DNA of 64,000 bases from Pleurotus ostreatus/Saccharomyces cerevisiae fusant (Eukaryota > Opisthokonta): positions 79,863-143,862 of the forward strand of contig JAMQCK010000041.1 of NCBI GenBank assembly GCA_024196135.1, given 5' to 3'. A program made the translations under genes and the position numbers. Under the pieces are notes generated by a model. The model searched no databases. It was not told the DNA's origin and saw only the letters and a program-made list of their open reading frames with translations. Positions 33,010-44,560 of the stretch are shown one piece after another. Position 1 is the stretch's first letter. The number at the start of each line of letters is the position of its first letter.

Positions 33010-33610
33010 AACGGGGATACTCAGCCGTCATCACATCACATCACATCCAGCGCCCACAACGTCAAGCACCACACCTGAGATTCGATATTCCCCGACGCAT
33101 ACTGCAGGAATATTGTGAGCCAATTTTGAATAAGCGAAGCATAAAGGCGGCGGGTCGATTGTGGTCTTATGGGTGGCATATCGATCGGTACGGCCTCCGA
33201 TTGGCTGGGCCTCGATATGCTCTTTCAATCGACCCGCGGTCTTTATCGAAAATTGATTCAGAATATTCTCTCAATAAGCGTGCAGTATGCGCCGGGGAAT
33301 ATCGAATCCCAGGTGTGGTGAAGGCAGGTCCCACGGTCGACCCGCTCGTCCGCGCTGAAGATACGCTGCTCGACAACTTCGTGCGTCCGTGCGCTAGCGC
33401 AGCACAAGCGGAAGGCCAACCCTCGGGGCAGAATTTAACCCAAGATTCTGTCAATGACCTGGTGCATACCTTTAGCACAGCTAACGATCCACCGTATAAC
33501 GCGGTGGATCAGCCGTATAACGCGATGCCGTCTGTATAACGCGGACGAAGGGCAGTATAACGCTGCCAGACGAGCATAATGCTCGTCCAGGGGAACTTTT
33601 TGCCTTGTCC
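33010..33610 (-). repeat. Hairpin-row repeat, copy B, interrupted by a MITE
   Basis: Read on the minus strand, the order is the same as in copy A. The sequence runs from AAAAAGTTCCCC through hairpins with CGTTATA loops, CTAAAGGTATGCACCAGGTC, GACAGAATCTTGGGTTAAAT and CCCCGAGGG. The block shared only with A (GTCCGCGCTGAAGATACGCT in plus sense) follows, then the inserted MITE, then GACGTTGTGGGCGC with GTGATG repeats and TATCCCCGTTAGG. It is inverted relative to copy C, 2.3 kb away. Confidence 0.75.
33067..33320. mobile_element. 254-bp MITE nested in hairpin-row copy B
   Basis: Both ends start CACCACACCTG; the first 40 bp of each arm agree at 38 positions (GATTCGATATTCCCC and GCATACTGCA are shared). 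Looser pairing runs on to GGGTCGATTG, so the whole unit is nearly palindromic. AAG stands on both sides (33064-33066 and 33321-33323). The uninterrupted copy A has a single AAG at the matching place (17805-17807 on the opposite strand), so a 3-bp target duplication can be read directly. CAC termini with a 3-bp duplication resemble CACTA-type elements. No coding capacity. Confidence 0.88.
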
Positions 33611-34337
33611 TGCCTGCCTGGCCGCTGTGACGCAAACAAGACGAGAGAACATCGGCGAAGAGGCCCTCGAACAGCCGTCAATGTTGCTCTGTAGCAATTT
33701 GCTTCCGTCCAGCCTAGCGCTACCCCTCAGTCGCTATACTGGTCCTACCTTAGTGCATTCTCGTCGTGCATTCCGAGCATCGTCCTTCTTAGGCGCGGAC
33801 GAGGAGATTATGAGTATCCCTCCGTACAACTCGTACCTGCACTGCTTTTGCGGAAACGAGCTCGTCCTACAGATCGACAGCTACCTTGTAAAAAGTCGTC
33901 AGAAAATGAAGCGCTGGGCTGTTCCTTGATAGGGGGACGTGGACACCTCATTCAATAGCCTACGGAGGTTCGAACTCTCGATAGCTAGCGTGTGATCTGG
34001 TCCTCTGGATCGGGCCGCACGTCGGCGCACTTGGTCCCTCCTTCGACTTGTGACCACCGACTTGATCGCCGATTCATCGCGGGCAATCTGAGGCTTTCCG
34101 CCGCCGTCGCGTCGATCCATGCTAGCTCAGGCGTCGGAGGCAAACGCCTGTACACGATGGCGTCTGCTCCGTCAATCCCTCCTTGCCCTCCGCCAACTCG
34201 CCCGTGGACACATACTATCTCTTTCCCCTCCATCGGACAGACGAAGTGTACGACCTCGCCATGATCTTCTCTCCGCGACCGCCGAACCCGCCTGGCTTTG
34301 TCGAGCTGTCCGCGTACGTCCATCCAGAGTCTTTGAG
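33611..34337. other. Upstream region of the zinc-knuckle gene
   Basis: No separate gene is supported. Open frames overlapping 33985-34337 could hold an additional 5' exon of the zinc-knuckle gene. Confidence 0.4.
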
Positions 34338-35478
34338 ATGGCGATTCGCCAACAACTCGCCCACAGAAACGCGCACCACATCACTACTTCGTCCCCGCCT
34401 TTTAGATTCGACCCATCGCGGCCAGCCTTTCAACGTACGAACCGCATATGGCCTCTCGCCCATTGCGTTGACACCTCCCGCAGCGTCTCTGAAGACCCTT
34501 CAAGCGCTCGGCGACTTCCAAAGTAGGGCGGTAGTTTCCCCGGCTATGGCCCGCCTTGAGTTGGCGAGAGAGCAACGACAAGCTCGCCGGATGGAACCGT
34601 ACGGAGTCCAATTTCTTCGTGAGGTATGCGTCGATTATGCGTCCACGTCCTTTCGCTCATCAGACATTCATCTCGCACTCAGACTACGTATAGCGACATC
34701 AGACGCCAGTGGGTCAACTATGTCGATAGCGGCTTGACCGACGTGCCAACGTTCATTCCTGCTGATCCGGAGATCCCTTGCATCGAGATGGCGGATGCGT
34801 TCGAGGTACGCCGCGCATTCACTCCCTCACCCATACCCATTGACACGGACATTTAGACCGCGTCGGAGGACGCAGGCGGCGAGCCGATGGACGGCATCGA
34901 AGACACAACGTTGGTTGAACCAGGTGAGTTGGCAATTTGCTGCGCACTTACCGCGCTTTTCTAACCGTGCATCAGATATTTATACCCTCTGGCCAAGTCC
35001 TTCCTTTCCGAAGGGTGCGGCGACACCCTCCCCGTACAGACCGTTGGGTTTCAGCTGCCAACCTACGGCGTCGGCGTTTCTTCGTGGTGACTTGGGCTCA
35101 TACCCTCGCTGGCACCGTAGCGATCAGTTCTCGAGGGGTCGCTGCTTGATCTGCTCGAGAGGCGGCAAACACCGCTTGGCGGCTCTGTGCGACTCCGATT
35201 ACGCACCTCTTCACCTCAAAGTAGAGGACGAGAACGGCGACCTTGTGTGGGTGTCCAAGCTGGAGGAGCGCCCCGATGCGTGTCACGACTTTAACAGAGG
35301 CACGTCTTGCGCCAATGGCTGCCCGACGGACAGTCATTGGTGTTCTTTATGCGCCGCCTATACCCATGGGGCTCAGGACTGCCCGCTGTACTTCCGCCAT
35401 GTCGGTAACGGCAAGTTCGAGGCGCATCCGCGCTCTCGCTGCAGCGCGCCGAACAATGTTCGTCGGCAAAGTCTGTGA
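34338..35478 (+). CDS. Zinc-knuckle protein, Gag-like CCHC with CCCH motif, 309 aa
   Basis: Exons are 34338-34434, 34484-34623, 34683-34805, 34857-34923 and 34976-35478 (930 nt). The N-terminal 120 residues have no known fold (ARLELAREQRQARRMEPYGV, then YSDIRRQWVNYVDSGLTDVP). An aromatic-rich middle (DIYTLWPSPSFPKG) follows. The C-terminus contains CHDFNRGTSCANGCPTDSHW, a C-x8-C-x3-C-x4-H pattern. Directly after it comes CSLCAAYTHGAQDC, which is exactly C-x2-C-x4-H-x4-C, the retroviral and retrotransposon Gag knuckle. RNA or single-stranded DNA binding is likely. It lies between two inverted copies of the hairpin-row repeat, so it may be the gene of a mobile element or a captured cargo. The start is the first in-frame ATG of exon 1 and is uncertain. 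Confidence 0.68.
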
Positions 35479-35885
35479 TGATAGGCAGCTTTTCCCCGTA
35501 ATCTTCCGACTCCCTGTTCGTATTCGCCCAATCTATCCATCCATAGGCGTCCATCGTACTATCCTACTCGACCCGTATGGTCATTAGTCACTTTACTACA
35601 CGTACACATAGTCGTATGTTCGATCTTCGACGTCGTAGAAGACCAAGCCACATATATCCTTCCTAGAATTGATGGACGGCACATCGACTATCGTTCAGCG
35701 TGGACCAATCGCTTTTGCATGTGCTCCGATGCTCGCGAATTCATGCGGCATATCTCAACTTTGAGCCAGCACAAGGCATAACTAGGCTTGGCGGAAGCAA
35801 ACCCAACCGAAGCTAGTAAGCGTCAAAAGGGGATCCCTCCTCGCAAGGGCGCTTATCCTTCGCCCACATCCTCGCCAGGCATGAG
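35479..35885. other. Downstream of the zinc-knuckle gene, nothing supported
   Basis: No coding or structured signal was seen before the hairpin-row repeat. Confidence 0.45.
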
Positions 35886-35889
35886 CTTG

Positions 35890-36090
35890 GAAAGCAAAAA
35901 GTTTCCCTGGACGAGCATTATGCTCGTCTGGCAGCGTTATACTGCCCTTCGTCCGCGTTATACAGACGGCATCGCGTTATACGGCTGATCCACCGCGTTA
36001 TACGGTGGATCGTTAGCTGTGCTAAAGGTATGCACCAGGTCATTGACAGAATCTTGGGTTAAATTCTGCCCCGAGGGTTGGCCTCCTACA
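35890..36090 (+). repeat. Hairpin-row repeat, copy C
   Basis: Hairpins are at 35910-35928 (7-bp stem, loop ATTAT), 35930-35946 (5-bp stem, loop CGTTATA), 35950-35968 (4-bp stem) and 35987-36011 (9-bp stem, loop CGTTATA). They are followed by GCTAAAGGTATGCACCAGGT and the CCCCGAGGGTTGG block. It is nearly identical to the inner part of copy B in inverted orientation. After 36090 the match fails, but the usual outer end reappears at 36321. Confidence 0.75.
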
Positions 36091-36320
36091 TCATCGTGAT
36101 AGCGCACGCACATAGAGGTTACTGGGCTGACCTGCCTCTGCGCCATGCACTCGACCACTATTAGGTGACCTATGCTCTCGGGTCCGCGATGGAAAAGCAG
36201 TGACAAAGTATACGTATTGTACGGGTATTTATGTATCTATATAATCCTCGGTCAAGTATCAGTGAAGTCAGAATGCGCATGGGTGCAAGCAACGCGAAGA
36301 AGGCCGTGGCGCGATGTTGT

Positions 36321-36376
36321 TGTGGGTCCTGGATATGATGGATCGGCAATATCAATCACATCCCCATATGGTATGT
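36321..36376 (+). repeat. Outer end of hairpin-row copy C
   Basis: GATGTTGTTGTGGGTCCTGG is followed by ATATGATGG and CATCCCCATATGG, the same block order as the ends of copies A and B. About 230 bp of unmatched DNA separates it from the hairpin part, so that stretch may be an insertion. Confidence 0.5.
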
Positions 36377-36380
36377 TCAA

Positions 36381-36815
36381 TAGTTCAGCGCTGTAGTTAC
36401 TTGGCTGATAAGATTGACTTGAACCTATGAAAGATACCGCCAAGTACCGTGGCTGTCCCCTCTCAGCACTCGCGGTCAGTACTTCATCAAGTCATGGTTT
36501 TAGAATTTTCAGCAAAAGAATCATTGGCTAGTCAGAACTGTTTACAGTTTGCCTTGGCCATCCGCACAAGCAACCTCTGAGGTGGCACTGTCAGTAATCC
36601 CTCAGCCGTGTAGGATCGTTTTCGCAGGTAAAGGCGGGCAGGTTGAGCCGGCATTTGCCGGTGTTGTTTGAACACGTGGTGATTAGTCATCGCACAATAA
36701 GCGTCAGTTTCGGAGGTTTGCTTTTGTTCTGCGCGCTCGCCGCGTTCGACGACGAGCACAACGCACCCTCGCACACACTCTCCTCAAGCCGTGAGCTTGC
36801 AGGCCGCACGATATT
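36381..36815. promoter_or_regulatory. Probable upstream region of the MLP1 gene
   Basis: No gene or clear TATA box was seen. The start codon follows directly after TTGCAGGCCGCACGATATT. Confidence 0.35.
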
Positions 36816-39800
36816 ATGATGAAGACGAGGAGGAAAGCCAAGGCAGCGGCGGAGACCGCGAGCGCCGTCTCGAACGGTGGCGACGCCGGCCCCTTCACCA
36901 TCGACATCCCCGACGACGTGGACACGGATGCGCTTGCTGCAGTCCTCCCCGACGCGTCCTTTACGACCCCCTCCCCCGACACTGTCTTGGCGCTTTACCG
37001 GCTGGTCCTTGCGCAAGGCGCGGACATCGACAATGCGAACCGGGAGCTTGATGCCGCCACAGCGGAGGCAGAGAAGAAGGGGATCGAGCTCGAGCAGGTG
37101 TATCAAGACAAGGACAATGTGGCGCGTGACGCTGAGGCAGCGGTGGAGGCCGCGAACGCGGAGCTGGCGGCGGCTACGAGGGAGCGGGATGAGCTCGCGG
37201 CCGCGAATACGAAGCTCAAGGCCGAGCTAAACGCCGTCACCTCCTCTCAGTCGTCCTCGTCCATTGAAGTCACCGAGCTGAAGCGGAGGGTGGAAGACGT
37301 CGAACGGGAGAAGCGCGACTTGGTCACGGTTATCACGCGGCTGAAGCAGGAGAACGGTCAACGGGAAGGTGCGTAGCCTTATACAATTTTCGCGTCTCAT
37401 ACTCACTGCACGCCGCAGAGGAAGTCACGACGCTACGCAAGAACCTCAAGGACGCGCGGCATGATCACGAACAGCTCGAGAACCAGCTTCGGGAGCTCCG
37501 GTCTGCGGAGTCGACGAACAAGGTGCGTGTGCTCCTTGTTCCCCCGCCCGCTCTTGGCTCACACCCAGCAGTTCAAGCTCGACACGCTCCAACAACAGCT
37601 CACCCTCGCCCAAAATGAAGTCCAGCGCACGACCGAGTCGCTCAACAACACGACAGAAGCTTACGCCACCTACCGCCGCACGAAGCACCAGGAAATGCTC
37701 GCCCTCCAGACTGCGCACGCCGCTCTCCAGACTCAGTACGACACACTCCAGGCTAACCACGCTGCCCTCGAATCCGCACACAGCCAGCAGACGCATGCTT
37801 TGCAGTCCGCTCAGGCACGCATCCAGGAGTTGTCAGGCCGTCTTGGTGACCATGAAGCCGCTTACGCGAGCGAGGTCGGCGGCCTGAAGCGTCTCGTAGC
37901 GATCATGGAGGAGCGCGAGAAGCAGTCGCGTGAGATCGTGGACAAGGTCGAGGGTTCCTGGGCAGCAATGGTCGAGAAGGCCGAGGCGCGCGAAGCTGAA
38001 CTCCTCGCCGAGATCGCTCGCGTTGAGAAGGAGCGCGACGAAGCGGAGTCTCGCGTCCGGCGACTGGAGACTGTCGTCGAACGCTTGGGCCGCGGAGAGC
38101 TCCCTATCGCCAACGGTGGCACGTCCATGCCGGGTACGCCCGTTCGTGGTGGAGGCGCTGATGCGGGTATATCCCTGCTCAGTCCGACAGTTGCGATGGC
38201 GAGCCGAGCGCAGAAAGGCGGGAAGACGTTCACAGAGGTCTACGCGGAATATGTCAAACTACAGGACGACTTCGCGAAGAAGTCGGCGGAGTGCGAGCAT
38301 ATGGAGCGCACTTTGACGCAAGTACTTGCACAGATCGAAGAGAGGGTGCGTACTAATCTGGTTGTTTTATGTTCAGTGGCTGACCGAGTTGCAGGCACCG
38401 ATTCTCTCGCAGCAACGCGCGGAGTACGAGCGCGTTTCCGCTGAGGCCGCACTGCTGTCCACTCAGCTGTCGCAGGCAATCGTGGAAAGGGACACTCTGG
38501 CGACTTCGAACCGCGACAACGAGCAGAAACTCGTGAAGGCTCTTAAGGAGGGCGCCCTTCTCGAGAAGAACGCGGATGACCTCGGCCGGCAGGTTCGCCA
38601 CCTCACTCGGGAAAACGCTCGTCTGCGCGATCCCTCACTACCTCACGACATCGACGCCGACGACGGCGCTAGCGTCAATGGATCTCTCGCCGACGGCCGC
38701 TCTGTCCTCTCGGCTGGCACCACTGCCATCAACGAGATTGCCGCAATGGCCCCCGCGGAGAGCGTGGACGATGTCATTGCGAACCATCTTGTGCTCTTCA
38801 ACTCCGTCCCAGCACTCCAGGCTCAGAATCGCCGGCTCTTGCTTCTTGTGCGTCAGCTCGGCTCGCGCATGGAAGACGCAGAGCGCGAGTGGCGCGAAGA
38901 GGCTGAGAGGGAGCAGCTCGCGGCCGTGCGCGAAGCTCATGAGGCAATGACGGAGATGGCGAACCAGCTCGAGGCCGCAAGGCGCGAGATGGACGAGCGC
39001 TCTGCAGCGGGCGAGGCGAACCGGAGAGAGCGGGAGGCCCTGAAGGCGATGGTCAACCGTCTGCAGCGCGGCGAGCACCTTGAGGGCGAGCAGCCGCGCG
39101 CCGTCGAGCGGAGACCAGCACCGGAACCTTCGAGCGCGGACGAGGAGTCGGAGTTGACGCGGCTGAGGGCGTACAAGGCGGAGATGGAGTCGGATGCGGG
39201 ACGCCTCAGGGACGAGCTCGGCGCGGCGCAGCGCGAGATCGGTAAATTGACGGCTGCTCTCGCGAAGGCGAACGCGCGGGCGGAGTACTTGACTGGTGAG
39301 TGGAGGTGGTTATGATGTTGTTCCTTCGCTGACATCCGCCGCAGAACGTACTCGCGACTCCGCCAACCAGTACGACGTACAGCTTGCGCAACTGAAGGGC
39401 CTCGAGCAGCGCAACGCTCAGCTGTCCGACCAACTCATCCGTCTCGACTCTGAAGCCGCACGCGCTACGGACGAGCTCGTTGTCGCTCAGGGCCGCGTGG
39501 AGCAGCTGCGGAACGAGTGCGCCAACTTGCGCGCGGAGAAGCAGCTGGCGAGCAGCGCACAAGCCCAGCTGTTGGAGGCGAATCAGAACCTGCAGCGCGA
39601 GCGCCTGCAGTTGACGGACCTACTCAGCAACGTACAGAAGATGAACGCGTCGCTGGAGGGTGCTGAGCGTGGAGAGCGGTCAAGGCTGGAGAGCGAGGTG
39701 CGCTTGTTGGAGCAGCAGACGTATGTGTTGCATTCCTATGTGAGTGTAGCAGGATTTCTGATAAGCGACGCAGCAAGGACCTTCGGGAGCAAGTTCACCA

Positions 39801-42800
39801 GGAGCGCGATGCTCTCAGGCAGACGTCCTTGCAGAAGGATCTGGAGCAACGCGAGTTGCAGAGCCGCCTCGAGCGTGCGGCGCAGGATCAGGCGAAGACG
39901 CGCGAGTCCTTGGTCTCAGCGGAGACCAGCCGCAAGCACCTCGAGGACCGCGTCAGCGATTTGACGCGCGAGCTGCAGGGCAACTTGGAGAAGCTGGCTG
40001 TCTACGAGCGGCACGGTACGGTCTCGGGCTCGCCGAGCGCGACTGCAGGGGCTGCTAGCGGCGACGCGGAGGGTCTGCAGGCTGAAGTGGCGGAGCTGAG
40101 GTGAGTCATCGCCCGATGGCATACTCTGATTACTGACTTGTGCATAGGTCGAAGCTGAAGGTTGCGGAGGTCGACTTGGAGGCCGCCAAGAAGCACGCGG
40201 AACAATACAGGGAGATCAGCAACGCGAATGAGAGTGCGCTGTCCGACTTGAACGCGACGTTCGACGACTTCAAGGCGTCGACCGAGAACCAGTTGGCTAC
40301 GCAGGAGGTGAGCTGATTTGAATGCCGGATGCCATTTGGTTGCTAACGCGTTACGCAGTCCAATCTCAAGGCTGTCGAGGAGAAGCTTGCGGCGGCCATG
40401 GAGGAGCGCGAGGCCGCCGTGACGGCACTTGAGAACCTCCGCAAGGAGTTCGAGGGCGAGAAGAAGGCGTGGCTCAACGACAAGCGCGAGCTTGAGGACG
40501 TCATCACGAACCTTAGCACGAACGACCGCCAGTCCGAGGAGGAGCGTACCGCGCGGGAGACGGAAGTCAAGCGCGCGGAGGAGCGGGTTCAGAGCGCTGA
40601 GGACCGGTACTCGCGCGAAGTCCAGGCTCATGCGCAGACGCTTGCGACGAACGGGCAGCTGAAGGAGCAGCTCGCCGCTGTGCAGGCGACCGTGCGCGAG
40701 GCCAAGACGGCGGCAGAGACAGCGAAGGCCAATCTCGCCTCGTCGGAGCGCAGCTGGGATCAGCAGAAGCAGATGCTGCAGAAGGAGGTCGATGAGCTCA
40801 AGGATAGGTGCGTACTGTGATCTCAAGTGCGTGGGAGGTGGTGGTACTAAACGCGTCTTCGATAGGTGCAAGGGCTTGGCCGACCAGAACAACATACTCC
40901 ACACGCACCTCGAGAGCGTCAGCTCGCAAGCTGCACGCATCAAGCAGGCGGCTTCCGCGGATGGTGACGAGAATGCGACTGGCGGCGAAGAGGCGGACGA
41001 GCATCTGCACAAGGTCACAGCCTATCTGCGGCAGAGTCTGCATGTCGCCGAGATGCAGATCGACGTCAAGCAGAAGGACATCATCCGGCAGCAGAGCACC
41101 ATCGAGCACCTCCAGAAGTCGGTCTCCGATCTTGAATCCCAGTTGCAAGACGCGCGGGAGAAGATCGTCCAGAACGCCGCCGCGTCCGCGCAGCACGACG
41201 AGCTTATGGACCGCATCAACCAGATGAACATCCTGCGGGAGAGCAACGCGACGCTGAGGGCTGAGTCCGAAGCGAACGCTCGCAAGGTTAGGGAGCTCGA
41301 GGTGAAGCTGCGCGAGGTGACAGCACAGCTGGAGCCGGCGAAGGAGCAGGCCCGCATTGCAAAAGCGGAACTGGAGTCCCGCGATGCGCACATCCAGAAG
41401 TTGGAGGCCGAGGTCAAGCACTGGCAGGAGCGCTGCCAATCGCTCATGAGCAAGGTGAGTACACTAACTTAAGGTCTGCTACATATTCTCACGTAATGTA
41501 GTACAACCGCGCGGATCCCGCCGAGATGCAGGCGCTCAAGGACCAGAGCGATGCCCTGTCCAAGCAGGTGGAGGAGTTGAAGCAGCAGCAGACGGTGCTC
41601 GAGGCGCAAGTGGCTGAGAAGACAGAGCAGTACGAGGCGAAAGACCGGGAGCTCGCTGCCAAGCAAGTTACGGTAAGTCGAGCCCGTTCCTTCCTTTTGC
41701 ATCAAGCTGAACGGGCCAATCAGATGGATCGCTGGAGGGCGGCGGAGAAGGAGAACGTCAACCGGTTCAAGAAGCGGATGGCAGACGCGAATGAGCGCGA
41801 GAAGGAGTACCAGTCTTCGACTGCGACCCTCAATGCGAAGATCGCTGAGCTTGAGGAAGCTCTCAAGGCTCAACAAGAAGCTCAAGCCGCCACCGCATCC
41901 GCCGCGCCTGAGGTCTCGCCCGAGCTTGTGAGTGTACACGTATCGACCGCTGAAGTATGCCACTAACGATCATCAGGCAACTCTCCGTGAGGAAAGGGAC
42001 CGCCTTTTGGCGGAGAACAAGAAGCTCCTGGATGAGAAGACCACCTGGACGATTGCATCTGCGACTGGGGAGGGGGCTTCCGTTCCCTCCGATGAGGCGC
42101 GTGCCGCTTGGGAGTCTGAGAAGGCCGAGCTCCTCAAAGCTCGCGATGACGCTCTTGCCAAGGCTCAGGTTGGTAGTTTTAACGTCATCAAGTACGGCAC
42201 TGGCTAACCGAGCGACAGTCTTCCGAATCAGCTACTCAAGAGGTTGAGCGTCTGCGCACGATGAATGTAAGCTCTTCTATGCTCCTCGTGTGTGTCATAC
42301 TGAGAAGCTCTTGCAGGAGAAGATGAAGCAGCAGATCGCGCAGTCTAACGCTCGTGCTGCCGACCTGCAACGCTCCCTGCACGAGAAGACGCAAGCTGTC
42401 AAGGCGGCTGAAGAACGCGCACGGACTGAGGCGCAATCCGGCGCACAGCCAGCGGACGCCGCTAAGCACGCTGAAGAGCTTCGCGCGTTGGAAGAGCGCC
42501 TCACGAAAGAGCACGAGGAGAAGCTGAAGAAGGCGGTCGAAGAAGCCACTGCTGCCGCATCTACCCAAGCTGCGTCTACGAGCGGGTCCAAGTTCACCGA
42601 CAAGGACATCAGCGACGCTGTCGAGCGCGGTCGTCAGGAGGCCGGGATGAAGGTCAAGCTGAAGGAGAAGCAGCTCATGAGCACCACGCACAAGTTGAAG
42701 CAGTTCGAGGCGGCGGTGCAGAAGTGGCAGAGCGAGGGCATCATTCCAGCGGACTCATTGTCTACGCTTTCCAAGGCTGCGGTCAGCGCGACAGCCCCAC

Positions 42801-43270
42801 CACCCACACCTACGGCGTCCGCAGCTCCCTCGTCGCTACCGGCAAAACCAGGAGCCACCTCAGCGTCTGCAAACACCCCTGCTGCTACGACTACTCCTGC
42901 TGCGTCGGCCTCAGCCGCCGCTGGTCCGTCTAACGGCGCTGCGAAGCCTGCGGAGGGTGCTGCGGCTCGCGGACGAGGCGCGGCGCGCGGTGCCCGAGGT
43001 GCTCGTGGTACTGCTGCGCGCGGACGGGGTGCGGCCCCTGCCACTCGTTCGGTCAACAACGCGCTTGCTGCCGCGACCGGGAACGCTAGCGGCGGCGGCG
43101 GCGTGTCCATCATGGGCGCTGCTGCTGCTGCTAAACGCCAGCGGGACGAGACCGGCGGAGATGGCTCGCTCGCGAAGCGGATAAAGACCGATGGCGGGGA
43201 CGGGCAGCCCGCCGCAAAAACTGGGGCGCCTGTGCAGATTCGCCGGCCACCACCAGGACCCTCGTCGTAG
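36816..43270 (+). CDS. MLP1: Nuclear pore basket protein, TPR/Mlp1 homologue, 1933 aa
   Basis: Fourteen exons: 36816-37368, 37419-37522, 37572-38345, 38395-39295, 39345-39720, 39774-40100, 40148-40307, 40359-40807, 40866-41454, 41502-41672, 41724-41927, 41977-42168, 42219-42266 and 42317-43270 (5802 nt). The size matches yeast Mlp1 (about 1875 aa). Residues of about 80-1700 are continuous heptad coiled coil. The TPR-family signature NHLVLFNSVPALQAQNRRLL with LVRQLG is near residue 605. The tail from about 1775 is Ala/Thr/Pro-rich, then an RG-rich segment (ARGRGAARGARGARGTAARG), and ends with a basic AAAAKRQRDE and LAKRIKTDGG, a probable nuclear signal. Mlp/TPR proteins form the nuclear basket and act in mRNA quality control and the spindle checkpoint. 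Every intron is 47-58 nt long. Dense antisense open frames here are shadows. Confidence 0.93.
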
Positions 43271-43553
43271 TGTGATCGCATGTTGACTTTGCTTTTGGTA
43301 TCTCACACGGACCCGTCGTGCATTGTATTGTAGTATCTTGTACTCGTATTATTCCCTATTGACTAACGTCGCATCGCATTGCTTGAACCAAGAGACATCC
43401 ATAAAGAAGAGTGGCCACGACCATTAAATACGGGACGTCTATAATACCACAGCGTGAAGATCGAAAGTGTGCGTAAAGGTGGGCGTTGAACATTAGATAC
43501 TTGAGTATGTGCGGTGCTCAAGCCAGTCGAGCAGTATGTGCGTCGCTCGACCG

Positions 43554-44560
43554 TCACCAGCGTGAATTGAGAGAACAACGGGTATATTCAGGACAGCTCG
43601 ACACGCCGAACTCATCGACTTCTTCTTCGGAGACGACCTTGTAGCCCTTTTCTCGGAGCATCTCGACGTTGGCGAAGTGGTAGTAGAAGGTAGGGCCGGC
43701 ATAGCGCGTCTCGAGACCGCGGAGGGGACCGGCGGTGACGCGAATGCTGTACTCGGCGCGCGTCTCTTTGGGGTGTCGTTTCTGGGGAGCGTGTTGAGCG
43801 ATCGTGCGGTTGCGCGGAAGAGGGAGGGCGCCAAGATGTATCATGAAACCGGCGAAAAGGACGGAGAACGGTGGTTGGGGAAAACACATACCACGACGAG
43901 TGCAGGCATCCAGACGTATTCTCCTTGCCGGTATGAGACGTGTACCAAGACCTTTTCCTGTGCAATGTCAGCGCTCATGTCGCCAAGCATGAAGAATAGG
44001 AGGTACGCACCGATGACTCGAAGGATGTACTCCTCCGCCCCAAGTCCCCTCCACTGTGTCGCCGCAACCCTCGTCGCTTCCTCCTGCTTCCTGTGGGATC
44101 CCCTCGCGCTTCAGGCGGGAAGGTGATCTCGCCTCTGAGGAGGGAGAAGCGTCCGATCATCTGTGCGCGCCCGGAGTCGCGGAACCAGTGTACTTCGTAC
44201 AGGAACTCTCCCCTCGCCTCGAGGTTGGGATGCACGGGGCATATGCCAATGACTTCGGCGGGGGCCCATGCAGAATAGGCGCCGCGTTTGAAGCGACGGA
44301 CAAGGCAGCGATCATGAATCTGGAGGGTGGGAAAGGTGGGGGTGAGTATGCGTTTGACATTCTCGAGGCGGGACACGCACCTGGAATGGCCCCGGGGAAG
44401 GTTGGAGGTCGTCAAGAGGCTCGTCGTAAGTCGTAGCTGTTCGTGAAAGACGGAGGGCCCCCGCGCGACCAATGAGGGAGGATGCTGCAGACGCGAGGGA
44501 GCGCAGCATCCGGACGGGGCTCTCGAGGGCGGGCTTGACCGCCGGTGCGTGGCTAGTCAT
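43554..44560 (-). CDS. Unrecognised protein with two possible Tudor-like repeats, 260 aa
   Basis: Exons on the minus strand are 44381-44560, 44011-44319, 43892-43957 and 43554-43781 (783 nt). Residues 1-60 are a Ser/Ala-rich leader (MTSHAPAVKPALESPVRMLR). The middle reads CLVRRFKRGAYSAWAPAEVI, then a gap, FLYEVHWFRDSGRAQMIG and RFSLLRGEITF. The shorter third exon, VLVHVSYRQGEYVWMPALVV, has the same layout: basic lead, aromatic, W-x-P-A-x-V. That pattern recalls small beta-barrel Tudor, PWWP or KOW-type modules that sense 'written or paid-for' path residues, but I cannot assign a family. The C-terminus has YSIRVTAGPLRGLETRY and VEMLREKGYKVVSEEEVDEF. It is convergent with MLP1, whose stop is only 283 bp away. 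Confidence 0.7.

Larger units (their letters stand above)
33010..36380 (+). mobile_element. Candidate composite element: inverted hairpin repeats around the zinc-knuckle gene
   Basis: Copy B (33.0-33.6 kb) and copy C (from 35.9 kb) face in opposite directions, with hairpins inward and the CCCCGAGGG and GTTGTGGG blocks outward. This gives a segment of about 3.4 kb with long inverted ends and one intact gene. No target duplication was identified at the outer ends. The arrangement could also arise from two independent insertions. Confidence is therefore limited. Confidence 0.35.

Noticed and set aside
33960..34010. GGTTCGAACTCTCG as a tRNA T-arm
   Set aside because: No paired acceptor, D or anticodon stems at the required distances.
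40002..41018. Large antisense frames inside the MLP1 gene
   Set aside because: They are shadows of Glu/Lys/Gln-rich coiled-coil codons on the plus strand and do not match any exon pattern.
44016..44050. Alternative frame with a hydrophobic helix (ILRVIGAYLLFFMLGD) in the 260-aa gene
   Set aside because: It crosses a good donor and acceptor pair and cannot be joined in frame with the upstream exon. The spliced version gives a consistent total length.
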